From positions 1 through 47,757 of the forward strand of contig NZ_AOII01000022.1 in assembly GCF_000337615.1 (NCBI RefSeq): a DNA stretch of 47,757 nucleotides, written 5' to 3'. Of the stretch, positions 17,053-25,241 are shown one piece after another; position 1 is the first letter of the stretch, and every line of letters starts with the position of its first letter. The DNA is from Natrinema pallidum DSM 3751 (GTDB lineage: Archaea > Halobacteriota > Halobacteria > Halobacteriales > Natrialbaceae). Both the position numbers and the translations under genes were made by a program. A model generated the notes under the pieces. That model searched no databases. It was not told the origin of the DNA and saw only the letters and a program-made list of their open reading frames with translations.

Positions 17053-18383
17053 CCGACGCCGATCGCCGCGAAGACACACGGGAATCCGAAGTCGGACCCG
17101 AGCCGGTGACCGTCTCCGCCGACGGCTGTTCGCTCGCGTTCGGCGATCTCTCGGTACTCGAGGACGTCTCACTCACGATCGAGCCGGGCGAGTTCGTCGG
17201 CTTCGTCGGCCCGAACGGGGCCGGGAAAACGACGCTGCTGCGGCTCATCAGCGGCGCGCTCACGCCCGATATCGGGTCGGTCACGATCGACGGCGTCGAC
17301 GTTCACGACCTCTCCTCGCGGGCCTCGAGCCGCCTCGTCTCCGTCGTCCCCCAGGACACGACGCTCTCGTTTTCCTTCCCGGTTCGCGACGTCGTCGAGA
17401 TGGGCCGTCATCCGCATCGGTCGCGGTTCTCGTCGCCGACGCCTGCGGATCACGAGGCGGTCGAACGCGCCCTCGAGCGGACGCGCACGGCCGACCTGGC
17501 CGACCGGCCGATCGACGAGATCAGCGGCGGGCAGCGCCAGCGGGTCGTACTCGCGCGAGCGATCGCACAGGAGACGCCGGTCATGCTGCTCGACGAGCCG
17601 ACGGCGAGTCTCGACATCACTCACCAGGTCGAGACGCTCGAGTTGGTCCGCAACCTGGTCGACGAGGGTCGGACCGTGGTCGCGGCGATTCACGACCTGG
17701 ATCTGGCCGCACGGTACTGCGATCGGCTCGTGGTGCTCGCCGACGGAGGGGTCGCCCGGGACGGCGCGCCGTCCGCGGTGGTGACGAGCGATGTGCTCGC
17801 AGCGTCGTTCGACGCCACCGCGGTCGTCACGCCGAATCCGGTGACGGGAACCGAAACGGTGACCGCCTTCAGGGCCGACTGCGACGAGGACTCACTCCCG
17901 GAGCGCGTCCACGTGTTGGGGAGTGGAACCGCCGCTGGCGGCGTCGTCGCTCGACTGGAAGCCGCGGGAATCGAAGTGACGCTCGGACCGGTCTCGAGCG
18001 GGGACGCAGCAGCCGAAGCGGCGCGGTCGATCGGCATCGACCCCCTCGAGACCGAGCCGTTCACGCGGCTCTCCTCCGAAGAGGTAGACAGCGCTGGGCG
18101 GCTGGTTCGTGATGCCGACGTAACGGTACTCGCGGATTTCGTGGTGGGAACCGGTACCCGAACGCTTCTCCCCGTACTCGACGAGTCCGAATCGCTCGTC
18201 CGAATCGAAACGGGGCCGTTCGAGGAGCGGAACGCCGGTAGCGGTGCTGCCCGAAACCGATACGAGAGCTATCGGGAGCGAGCACTCGAGGTCCCGCAGC
18301 GTCGTGTGCTCGATGCGGTCACGATGGTTTTCGAGAAGTCACAGTCCAACCCGGCGGCGTCGGCCGATTCGACCGACGGGTAA
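17049..18383 (+). CDS. btuD: Cobalamin ABC transporter ATPase with long C-terminal extension
   Basis: A 444-residue protein. Residues about 20-265 are an iron/B12-type ABC ATPase: Walker A GPNGAGKTT (54-62), a VVPQDTTLSF Q-loop, signature SGGQRQR, Walker B VMLLDEPT and switch histidine AAIHDLDLA. About 175 further residues form a second domain (from RVHVLGSGTAAGGVVARL through DADVTVLADFVVG to VLDAVTMVFEK) with a Rossmann-like glycine-rich start and no recognised motif. Bacterial BtuD ends near 250 residues, so this extension is additional; similar ones occur in haloarchaeal BtuD. The start overlaps the btuC stop. Confidence 0.9.
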   Translation: MTDADRREDTRESEVGPEPVTVSADGCSLAFGDLSVLEDVSLTIEPGEFVGFVGPNGAGKTTLLRLISGALTPDIGSVTIDGVDVHDLSSRASSRLVSVVPQDTTLSFSFPVRDVVEMGRHPHRSRFSSPTPADHEAVERALERTRTADLADRPIDEISGGQRQRVVLARAIAQETPVMLLDEPTASLDITHQVETLELVRNLVDEGRTVVAAIHDLDLAARYCDRLVVLADGGVARDGAPSAVVTSDVLAASFDATAVVTPNPVTGTETVTAFRADCDEDSLPERVHVLGSGTAAGGVVARLEAAGIEVTLGPVSSGDAAAEAARSIGIDPLETEPFTRLSSEEVDSAGRLVRDADVTVLADFVVGTGTRTLLPVLDESESLVRIETGPFEERNAGSGAARNRYESYRERALEVPQRRVLDAVTMVFEKSQSNPAASADSTDG

Positions 18384-18631
18384 CGACTGTCGACGGTGAG
18401 AGTAAGCCGTGAGCAAGCGACCAGTACGTGATCGGAACGAGTTCCGAAGCCGGTAATCCGGTCGAGAGCAGCACCCGTATATCGGCTGGAAGCGACCCCC
18501 ACTGGAAGCACTGATCGGTGTCCGTTTCGTTGGTTGGTGGGAGAATCAATACCCGGTTCCACCGTCAAATTACACGCTGTTTCGAGAAACGGGCGTCCGT
18601 CTTTTTATCCGCGACGGGATCGAGCCCGTGT

Positions 18632-19156
18632 ATGACCAGCTTCGAACAGACGCGGCGAACCGCACTCGAACTCATCGGTGCGGCGGCTGCGGGGACCGCT
18701 CTAACGGGCGCTGTGACAGCCCAGGAAAACGGTAGCGAGGACGAGGAGACCGACCGGCAGCCGATTATCCTCGCTGGGCGAATCGAATACTGGTACGGTA
18801 TCGCACCCGTGGAGATCGAGGGTGAAGAGAACCCGACGCTGGACCTCGAGGACGGAGAGGTGTACGAACTCGTCTGGATCAACGCCGACGGGGCGGAGCA
18901 CGAACTAATCGTCGAGACCGAGGATGGCCAGGAGCTCGAAGCGTCCGACTCGTCGGAAGAGGCGGGTGAGACGGTATCGATGACGTTCGAAGCGAACGAG
19001 GACGCGGCCGAATACTACTGCGAGTTCCATCCGGAGTCGATGCGCGGCGATGTCGAGTTCAACGATGGCTTCGATCTGTCGACGGGCGGGGACGACGCGG
19101 AGACCGGCGCAGCGACCGGGACCGAGAGCAACGGCAACGACGAGAGCGGCTACTGA
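18632..19156 (+). CDS. Secreted cupredoxin-domain protein
   Basis: A 174-residue exported blue-copper-type protein. The N-terminus MTSFEQTRRTALELIGAAAA has a twin-arginine motif (TRRTALE) and a hydrophobic core ending at about AVTAQ, so it is probably a Tat substrate. The mature part has a cupredoxin Greek key with copper ligands in AEHELIVE (His) and YYCEFHPESM (Cys, His, Met), the type 1 set. The C-terminal tail is acidic and Gly/Thr/Ser-rich with no membrane anchor. It may be a small electron carrier related to halocyanin. The 5-base TTTTTATCC upstream at about 18601-18609 serves as a TATA box. Confidence 0.88.
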   Translation: MTSFEQTRRTALELIGAAAAGTALTGAVTAQENGSEDEETDRQPIILAGRIEYWYGIAPVEIEGEENPTLDLEDGEVYELVWINADGAEHELIVETEDGQELEASDSSEEAGETVSMTFEANEDAAEYYCEFHPESMRGDVEFNDGFDLSTGGDDAETGAATGTESNGNDESGY

Positions 19157-19429
19157 GGGACTGCGGGCGTTCCGGAAACGGGTCCCTCGCTGCATGGCGT
19201 TCGGGCGGCGGTCCGTGGCCGATCGAACGTCGGGAGCCGAACGATCGGAGCCGGCTGCTCGAAGCCCGGGGTACGGACTTGGAGTACCTACCTCGGGAAT
19301 GAGCCAAGAACGACGCCTGTGAGCGAACCGGCGGGCGTGGAGGATCGATTCGCAGTAGCCGGGGGTTCTCGAGCGGAAAAACGAGTACGACGAGACTCAC
19401 TCCGTGAGCGGATCGGAGACGTTCTCTGC

Positions 19430-19635
19430 CGCAGGAACGTCCCGTTCTTGACCTCCGAGACGGACGTCTCGACGGCGTCCCGGACGATCGACTCGAGGTC
19501 CGCGTACTGCCTCGAGAGCGCGTAGGACTCCCCACCCAGGCCCAGCACTCGGTGATGACCAGCACCTGCCCGTCGACTGTCAGGGTCCGTGTACAGCGGC
19601 GGACCCACGAACGCGGGCGTTCATCGCGCACGGCG
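19430..19635 (-). pseudogene. Remnant of a small gene with one frameshift
   Basis: The 522 bases between the cupredoxin gene and gatE hold no intact gene. On the minus strand, a frame from GTG at about 19635 reads VRDERPRSWVRRCTRTLTV then DGQVLVITECWAWVG with third positions almost all G or C. The coding signal then passes to another frame reading GESYALSRQYADLESIV then RDAVETSVSEVKNGTFL with the same bias, after which it fades. A single-base change near 19525-19545 (a G-rich run) would join them into about 65 residues. I do not recognise the family. The rest of the gap shows nothing definite. Confidence 0.35.
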
Positions 19636-19678
19636 GAACTGAACGGTTTTTTACCCCTCCGCCACCGAGTGCCTGCCA

Positions 19679-21547
19679 ATGACCGAGTACGATTACGAGG
19701 CCCTCGGACTCGTCGCCGGGCTGGAGATCCACCAGCAACTCGACACGGCGACGAAGCTGTTCTGCCAGTGTCCGACCGACCGCCGCGAGCCCGCGGAGTC
19801 GACGCGCAGTTTCACGCGCTATCTCCATCCTACCCGGAGCGAACTGGGCGAACTCGACGACGCCGCCGTCGAGGAGAGCAAGGTCGAGCGCGAGTTCGAG
19901 TACCTCGCCTACGACACGACCTGTCTCGTCGAAGAGGACGACGAACCACCCCACGAACTCGACGCGGAGGCCCTCGAGACGACCCTCGAGGTCGCCCAGC
20001 TGATGGATATGAGCCCGGTCGATCAGGCCCACGTCATGCGCAAGATCGTCGTCGACGGCTCGAACACGACGGGCTTTCAGCGCTCGTCGCTGATCGCCAC
20101 CGACGGCGAGATCGAGACCAGCGAGGGTACCGTCGGGATCGAGGACATGCTGCTCGAGGAGGAGAGCGCCCAGCGCGTCGAGGAAACCGGCGACGGGGTG
20201 CGCTACAGCCTCGATCGACTCGGCATTCCGCTGGTCGAGATCGGGACGAGGCCGGACATTTCGAGCCCCGAGCAGGCGCTCGAGGCGGCCGAGCGGATCG
20301 GCATGCTGCTGCGCTCGACGGGCAAGGTCAAACGCGGACTGGGGACGATCCGCCAGGACGTCAACGTCTCCATCGAGGAGGGCGCTCGCGTCGAGATCAA
20401 GGGCGTCCAGAGCCTCGACGACATCGATGACATCGTCCGCAACGAGGTCGCCCGACAGGCCGAACTGGTCGAGATCCGGGACGAACTCGCGGATCGCGAC
20501 GCGTCGGTCGGTGACGGACAGGACGTGACCGCGGTCTTCGAGGACACCGACAGCGGCGTCATCGCGGGGGCACTGAGCTCCGGCGGGTCCGTCACGGCGG
20601 TCCCGCTGTATGGCTTCGACGGGATCGTGGGTCGTGAGATCGCCCCCGACCGCCGGCTCGGGACCGAACTCTCGGATCACGCGAAGCGCCACGGCGCGGG
20701 CGGGATCTTCCACACCGACGAACTGCCTGCGTACGGGGTCACGGAGGACGAGGTCACGGCCCTGCGCGAGGCGGTCGGTGCCGGTCCCGAGGACGCCGTC
20801 GCGATCGTCGCCGCGGAGACGGACGTGGCCGAGGCCGCCATCGAGGCCGCCGCCGAACGCGCCGAGACCGCGCTCGAGGGCGTGCCCGAAGAAACGCGGG
20901 GCGCGAACGACGACGGGACGACCCGCTATCTCCGTCCCCTGCCGGGCGCGGCGCGGATGTATCCCGAAACGGACGTGCCGCCGGTCGAACCCGATCCGAG
21001 TGACGTCCCCGAACCCGAACTCCTGACCGAGAAGGTCGACCGCTACCAGGACGAGTACGACCTCGGCGAGGGGCTGGCCGAGCAGGTCGCCTACGGCGAG
21101 CACATGCCCCTGTTTGAGACTGTCGTAGCCGACGGGATCGATCCGACGCTGGCCGCGACGACGCTCGAGTCGACGCTGACGGAACTCCGGCGTGACGACG
21201 TACCCGTCGAGACGTTGACTCGGAGCCACCTCGAGAGTGTCCTCAGCATGGTCGAGGACGGCGACCTGCCCAACGAGGGCGTGCCGGATCTGCTCGAGGC
21301 GCTGGCCGAGGACCCGGACCGAACGGCCGCGGCGGCGGCCGACGACGCCGGACTCGGCGGGGCCGACGAGGCTGAGGTTCGCGAGGCGATCGTCGAGGTC
21401 GTCGACCGAAACGGCGACCAGGTCGAAGAAGAGGGCATGCAGGCCTTCTCGGGACTCATGGGCGAGTGTATGGGTGCGCTCCGCGGGAAGGCCGACGGCG
21501 ACCTCGTCAGCGAACTCCTCCGCGAGGAGATTCAGAAGCGAACGTAG
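19679..21547 (+). CDS. gatE: Glutamyl-tRNA(Gln) amidotransferase subunit E
   Basis: A 622-residue GatE, the archaea-specific tRNA-binding subunit that, with GatD, converts Glu-tRNA(Gln) to Gln-tRNA(Gln). The GatB/E fold starts YEALGLVAGLEIHQQLDTAT with KLFCQCPTD, and continues with the RQDVNVSIEEGARVEIKGVQ block. An archaeal insertion (AspRS-like GAD domain) lies at about 280-410 and the C-terminal YqeY-like domain ends with MGECMGALRGKADGDLVSEL. Length is normal. TTTTTTACC at about 19647-19655 lies about 28 bases before the ATG. Confidence 0.97.
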   Translation: MTEYDYEALGLVAGLEIHQQLDTATKLFCQCPTDRREPAESTRSFTRYLHPTRSELGELDDAAVEESKVEREFEYLAYDTTCLVEEDDEPPHELDAEALETTLEVAQLMDMSPVDQAHVMRKIVVDGSNTTGFQRSSLIATDGEIETSEGTVGIEDMLLEEESAQRVEETGDGVRYSLDRLGIPLVEIGTRPDISSPEQALEAAERIGMLLRSTGKVKRGLGTIRQDVNVSIEEGARVEIKGVQSLDDIDDIVRNEVARQAELVEIRDELADRDASVGDGQDVTAVFEDTDSGVIAGALSSGGSVTAVPLYGFDGIVGREIAPDRRLGTELSDHAKRHGAGGIFHTDELPAYGVTEDEVTALREAVGAGPEDAVAIVAAETDVAEAAIEAAAERAETALEGVPEETRGANDDGTTRYLRPLPGAARMYPETDVPPVEPDPSDVPEPELLTEKVDRYQDEYDLGEGLAEQVAYGEHMPLFETVVADGIDPTLAATTLESTLTELRRDDVPVETLTRSHLESVLSMVEDGDLPNEGVPDLLEALAEDPDRTAAAAADDAGLGGADEAEVREAIVEVVDRNGDQVEEEGMQAFSGLMGECMGALRGKADGDLVSELLREEIQKRT

Positions 21548-21579
21548 CCCGCTACCGGCGTCCCGTTTTCCCACCGGTC

Positions 21580-22062
21580 TCACTCGCCGACGAGTTCCTC
21601 GAGCAGCGTCTCGAGGCTGTAGCTCTGAAGCGCGTCCCGTTCTTCGATCGCCGAAATGACGAACGTCGAGTCGGTCCGTTCGACGCCCTCGAGTTGTTCG
21701 AACTCGGCGATCAGGCGTTCGACCATGCCGCTATCGCTCAGGCGCGCGACGACGATGAAGTCCGTCTCGCCCATCGTGAAGTAGACGTTCGTAACCCCCT
21801 CGACGGTCAGGAGCCGATCCGCGAACGTCTCGTAGGAGCCCTGATAGTCCGCGTGAACCTCGATCAACACGGTGACGCCCAGGCCGAGTTCCTCGAGATC
21901 GATATCGTAGCGGTCGTTCTCGATGACGCCCTCGTCCCGGAGGTTGTTGAGCCGATAGTGGATCGTCGAGATCGGGATGTCGGTCGCTTCGTGGAGCCGT
22001 TCGGGGCTCCCGGTCTCGAGTTCGGCGATCGCCTTGAGGAGGCGCACGTCGCGTTCGTCCAT
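21580..22062 (-). CDS. Lrp/AsnC family transcriptional regulator
   Basis: A 160-residue regulator: N-terminal helix-turn-helix (MDERDVRLLKAIAELETGSP, then ATDIPISTIHYRLNNLRDEG) and a C-terminal RAM/AsnC domain from about residue 60 (VTVLIEVHADYQGSYETFAD, VYFTMGETDFIVVARLSD) that would bind amino acids or related effectors. It converges on gatE and diverges from the EamA exporter with 179 bases between, so it is a good candidate regulator of that exporter; matched dyads in the gap (22118-22125 and 22199-22206) would fit. The start ATG at 22062 has GAAAACACA about 30 bases upstream as a weak TATA. Confidence 0.93.
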   Translation of the reverse strand: MDERDVRLLKAIAELETGSPERLHEATDIPISTIHYRLNNLRDEGVIENDRYDIDLEELGLGVTVLIEVHADYQGSYETFADRLLTVEGVTNVYFTMGETDFIVVARLSDSGMVERLIAEFEQLEGVERTDSTFVISAIEERDALQSYSLETLLEELVGE

Positions 22063-22117
22063 GGGCAGCGTTCGGCCCCAACCGACATGTGTTTTCCGAC
22101 CGAGGTGATTGGAGTTC

Positions 22118-22206
22118 TCTACAAGAATGGCCTGTTCAGTGATGGGTGATTCGAAATACGTTCATATGTGTGGTCTTTGGTTCTCAAAACGCGGCGTGCT
22201 TGTAGA
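22118..22206. promoter_or_regulatory. Candidate operator pair between Lrp and EamA genes
   Basis: TCTACAAG (22118-22125) and its reverse complement CTTGTAGA (22199-22206) flank the middle of the divergent gap. Each is itself nearly palindromic (TTCTCTACAAGAA and CTTGTAGAAG). The right copy ends 6 bases before the TATA-like CTAAATAC that precedes the EamA start. Positions fit an Lrp-type site; binding is an inference. Confidence 0.4.
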
Positions 22207-22241
22207 AGGATCTAAATACGTCCGCGATTTCCGAATGGAAT

Positions 22242-23192
22242 ATGAGATCAATCGATTCGGTTCCAGATGGGTACCGCGAAGCGGTGCTCTTTTCGATACT
22301 CGCACTGTGTTGGGGGAGTTCGTTCGTCGCGATCGAGATCGGACTCGAGTACGTCCCGCCGCTTCTGTTCGCCGGCTTTCGGTACGCGATCGCGGGCGCG
22401 ATCGTCTTCGGATACGCGGCCGTGACGAACGATCGGATTCGGCCGGCGGGTCGGGGCGAATGGGCGGCCGTTGCCGTCGCCGGCACGTTCGTCATCGCGT
22501 TCTATCACGGCCTGTTGTATCTCGGCGAACTGTACGTGTCGGGCGCGGTAGCGGCGACCATCGTCAGCACGGCACCGATCCTAACGGCAGCGTTCGCCGG
22601 AGTGGTGCTTCCAGAAGAGCGGCTGGCACCCGCCGGAGTTGCGGGCTTCGTGCTTGGACTGGTGGGCGTAATCGCCGTCGTCCAGCCGTCGTCAGCCGCA
22701 CTCGGCAGCGATGTCACGGTCGGCGCGACGCTCGTGTTCGGTGCGGCCGTCGCGTTCGCACTCGGGGGCGTCCTCGTCCGCCCGATCGACTCGGCGCTTC
22801 CGATCGAGACGCTCCAGGCGTGGGCGATGCTCATCGGGGCCGGCGTGTTGCTCGGCTGGGCGTTCCTGCGCGGGGAGTCGATTGCGGCGATCGAACTGAC
22901 GTCGGGGATGGTGCTCTCGTTTGTCTACCTGACGGTCGTCTCCGGCGTGTTCGCGTTCTTCCTCTACTTCCACCTGCTCGAGCGAAGCGGAGCGACGCAG
23001 GTTATCCTCGTCAGCTACGCCGAGCCGGTGGTCGCGATGGGCGTGAGTTGGGTCACGCTGGGATACATCGTCGATTCGCTCACGCTCATCGGTCTGGTGA
23101 CGATCCTCGCCGGCTTCGTCATGATCAAACGCGAGGCGCTGCGGTCCCTGCTTCGCTCGGCCGTCGACGGTGCCACCACCACGACGCCGTGA
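22242..23192 (+). CDS. EamA/DMT family transporter
   Basis: A 316-residue membrane protein with ten predicted spans in two EamA repeats. The first contains ILALCWGSSFVAIEIGLEYV and FAGFRYAIAGAIVFGYAAV with YLGELYVSGAVAATI; the second contains ATQVILVSYAEPVVAMG and ends with IKREALRSLLRSA. The family exports amino acids or metabolites. The adjacent divergent Lrp regulator suggests an amino-acid or related substrate, but the sequence does not fix it. The gene ends in a strong hairpin at 23186-23218. Confidence 0.9.
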   Translation: MRSIDSVPDGYREAVLFSILALCWGSSFVAIEIGLEYVPPLLFAGFRYAIAGAIVFGYAAVTNDRIRPAGRGEWAAVAVAGTFVIAFYHGLLYLGELYVSGAVAATIVSTAPILTAAFAGVVLPEERLAPAGVAGFVLGLVGVIAVVQPSSAALGSDVTVGATLVFGAAVAFALGGVLVRPIDSALPIETLQAWAMLIGAGVLLGWAFLRGESIAAIELTSGMVLSFVYLTVVSGVFAFFLYFHLLERSGATQVILVSYAEPVVAMGVSWVTLGYIVDSLTLIGLVTILAGFVMIKREALRSLLRSAVDGATTTTP

Positions 23193-23218
23193 TCGGGCCC
23201 GTCGCGTCCGATCACGGC
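23186..23218 (+). terminator. Perfect 11-bp hairpin at the end of the EamA gene
   Basis: GCCGTGATCGG (23186-23196), an 11-base loop and CCGATCACGGC (23208-23218) form a stem without mismatches. The arm includes the EamA stop codon. No T-run follows, so it may act on mRNA stability or pausing and not as a classic terminator. Confidence 0.45.
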
Positions 23219-23311
23219 AATTCCCGCCCGCGCCGGCCGATCCGGCAAGCGGGCCATATCCGCCCCGTCGAAAACATTTATTAGCACACACGTTGCCCGA
23301 CCACCTGACTG

Positions 23312-23977
23312 ATGACTCCGACGAGAGACCCAGACCGTCCGGCACTGACCGTGGTGTGTCACGTCCGAGCGCCGTTGCTGCTCGAGCCGGTGGACGAGCA
23401 GATCGAGACGATACAGGCCTGCGAGTCGGAAGGCGCGATCGACGACCTATTGCTTCGGTGCTGGCCCAAGGAGATCGCACTGTCCGAGGAGAGCCCCCAC
23501 CAAGAAGTCCTCGAGAGCTACGACCGGTTCTCGGCGTGGGCCGACGAGCGAGACGTGACGATCCGGCCGCCGTTCCGAAAGCGCACGACGACGTCACAGG
23601 TAACCGGCGAGACCCGGGAGCGACTCGTGACGCCGCTGTTATGTCTGGAACTCTACGCCGGCGACGAACTGCTCGGCGTTTTCCCACACTCCGACGAGGC
23701 GACCACGGACACCTATACCACCGACGAGGCGATCGCGACGCTTCGAACCGGCGGGCTCCCGACGCCGCTCGGGTCGGTCGCCGATCCGGACGAACGTCTC
23801 GCGTCGGCGACGGGGGATACGTGCCCCGACTGTGGCGGGTCGCTGATCGACGGCCAAGGGCTGTTCGCGTGTAGCGACTGTGGCTGGATCGGGACCGTCT
23901 CCGAATCCGGCCGCCGCGAGTCGCAGCCGACTCGATCGACACGGGAAGGGGAGCCGTCGGTCGTCGAACCGCAGTAG
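23312..23977 (+). CDS. Haloarchaeal HTH-annotated protein with C-terminal zinc ribbon
   Basis: A 221-residue protein. The N-terminal 150 residues (VCHVRAPLLLEPVDEQIETI, DDLLLRCWPKEIALSEES, and CLELYAGDELLGVFPHSD) belong to a family found in many haloarchaea that databases often call HTH domain-containing; I see no clear helix-turn-helix myself. Residues about 173-195 make a zinc ribbon, CPDCGGSLIDGQGLFACSDC. The C-terminal tail is polar. TTTATTAG at about 23276-23283 is 30 bases before the start. Likely a regulator; target unknown. Confidence 0.6.
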   Translation: MTPTRDPDRPALTVVCHVRAPLLLEPVDEQIETIQACESEGAIDDLLLRCWPKEIALSEESPHQEVLESYDRFSAWADERDVTIRPPFRKRTTTSQVTGETRERLVTPLLCLELYAGDELLGVFPHSDEATTDTYTTDEAIATLRTGGLPTPLGSVADPDERLASATGDTCPDCGGSLIDGQGLFACSDCGWIGTVSESGRRESQPTRSTREGEPSVVEPQ

Positions 23978-24051
23978 CGATCCGGGAGACTGGGACCGGG
24001 CTCGAGGAACTGTCTTTCCCGTCGGGCTCGAGTCGGCGGCCGACGGAGCGG

Positions 24052-25107
24052 CTACTCGCGGGCGAACTCCCCACCGTACTCGGCGTCGATTTCGACCCGC
24101 GAACCGATGGTGGCGAACTCGACGGTCTCCGCTTCCGTTCCCAGCGCCGACTCGAGGCGGCCCTCGTCGACGTGGTCTTCGCTGCGATAGGTGACGACGG
24201 CGGTCGCGGTCGCGGCCGCATCGGTGTCGGCCACCGCGAGGTGCTGGGAGACGCCGTTTGCCCCCTCGAAGGCGTTGAATGCGAACTGCAGGCTGTCCTC
24301 GTCGGTTGCCCGATCGCTCGAGAGGGACGCCGCGTCGAACTCGTCGGCGTCGGTGTACAGACAGCTCGTGATCCCGCCGTTCTCGCCGGCTCGAAGCAGT
24401 CGTTCGAAGCCGTCGTCGACCTCGTGTTTCGGCGGTCGGTCACCGGCTGCCGTCGCGACCGTCCGCTCGACCGCGGCGATCGGATCGAACGCGGACTCGC
24501 TGCCATTGGGATACGAGTACGCGTACACGCCCGCCGAGATTCCGACGACCTCGTCGCTCTCGGCGTCGGTATAGACGGTGTAGGCGTCCGCCTCGCGTTC
24601 GGCGGTGTAGCCCGCCGCCTCGAGCGCCGTCGCGAGGCCGTCGCGATCGTACGAACCGACGAGGGCGTAGACGCCGTCGGCGTAGACGAACTGCTCCTCG
24701 CCGTCGGCCGTCTCGTTGTGGTCGGTGTACGCATCGCGTCCGGCAGAGGACCCCAGTTGTTGCAGGCCGAACGAACAGAGGAGTGCGACGACGACCGGGT
24801 TGCCGACGAGCGGGTCCGTCGGTTCCGCGCCGGCTTCGGCACCCTCGTCCTCGAGCAGGGTGCTCATCGTCTCGACGTCGATCGCACCGTAGAAGTACGC
24901 CGAGCGCTCGGTCGTCGGGAGCACCGAGGCGTACGACGGGAGGTCGCCCTCGATGGCATCGGTCGCGCCGTTCGAATCGTTCGAGTCAGTGTCGTCGGTG
25001 TCGTCGCTCTCGGTACCGTTTCCGTCGGATGTCTCCGAGCAACCGGCCAGAAACGCCATGCCACCGCCGAGCAACTGCAACGCGTTCCGTCGACGTAAGT
25101 CGGTCAT
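24052..25107 (-). CDS. Exported lipoprotein of unknown function
   Basis: A 351-residue protein. The N-terminus MTDLRRRNALQLLGGGMAFL followed by AGC has a twin-arginine-like RRR motif and a lipobox cysteine at residue 23, then a Thr/Asp/Ser-rich linker (25-55). The remaining 290 residues hold two repeats of mixed alpha/beta (such as AYFYGAIDVETMSTLLED and SAGVYAYSYPNGSESAFDPI) and acidic, Ala-rich helices. I do not recognise the family. CAGTAATACG at about 25131-25140, 28 bases before the start, is the TATA. A triple direct repeat lies just upstream of that promoter. Confidence 0.75.
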   Translation of the reverse strand: MTDLRRRNALQLLGGGMAFLAGCSETSDGNGTESDDTDDTDSNDSNGATDAIEGDLPSYASVLPTTERSAYFYGAIDVETMSTLLEDEGAEAGAEPTDPLVGNPVVVALLCSFGLQQLGSSAGRDAYTDHNETADGEEQFVYADGVYALVGSYDRDGLATALEAAGYTAEREADAYTVYTDAESDEVVGISAGVYAYSYPNGSESAFDPIAAVERTVATAAGDRPPKHEVDDGFERLLRAGENGGITSCLYTDADEFDAASLSSDRATDEDSLQFAFNAFEGANGVSQHLAVADTDAAATATAVVTYRSEDHVDEGRLESALGTEAETVEFATIGSRVEIDAEYGGEFARE

Positions 25108-25174
25108 CCAGTAGTCGTGGTTACCGGGAACGTATTACTGTAATGGCCATCGAGAGCGGCTGTGTTGATCGATT

Positions 25175-25232
25175 TGACACCTTCCGGCTGATGGACTGAC
25201 ACCTTCCTCCGCCAGACGAGTCGACACCTGCC
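25175..25232. repeat. Three direct repeats with core GACACCTTCC
   Basis: TGACACCTTCC is found at 25175-25185 and again at 25197-25207, and the related CGACACCTGCC at 25222-25232, with a repeat spacing of about 22-25 bases. They occupy the bases 35-95 upstream of the TATA box of the lipoprotein gene and end just after the stop of the TrmJ-like gene. Evenly spaced upstream repeats of this kind suit a regulator binding on one face of the DNA. Confidence 0.45.
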
Positions 25233-25241
25233 GCCCGAGAG

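Noticed and set aside
18384..18600. Possible small gene between btuD and the cupredoxin gene
   Set aside because: No frame with a start, GC3 bias or promoter; seems plain intergenic DNA.
19580..21583. Minus-strand frame of 667 codons
   Set aside because: Antisense to gatE, which is certain. No family features and Arg/Val/Asp-rich shadow composition.
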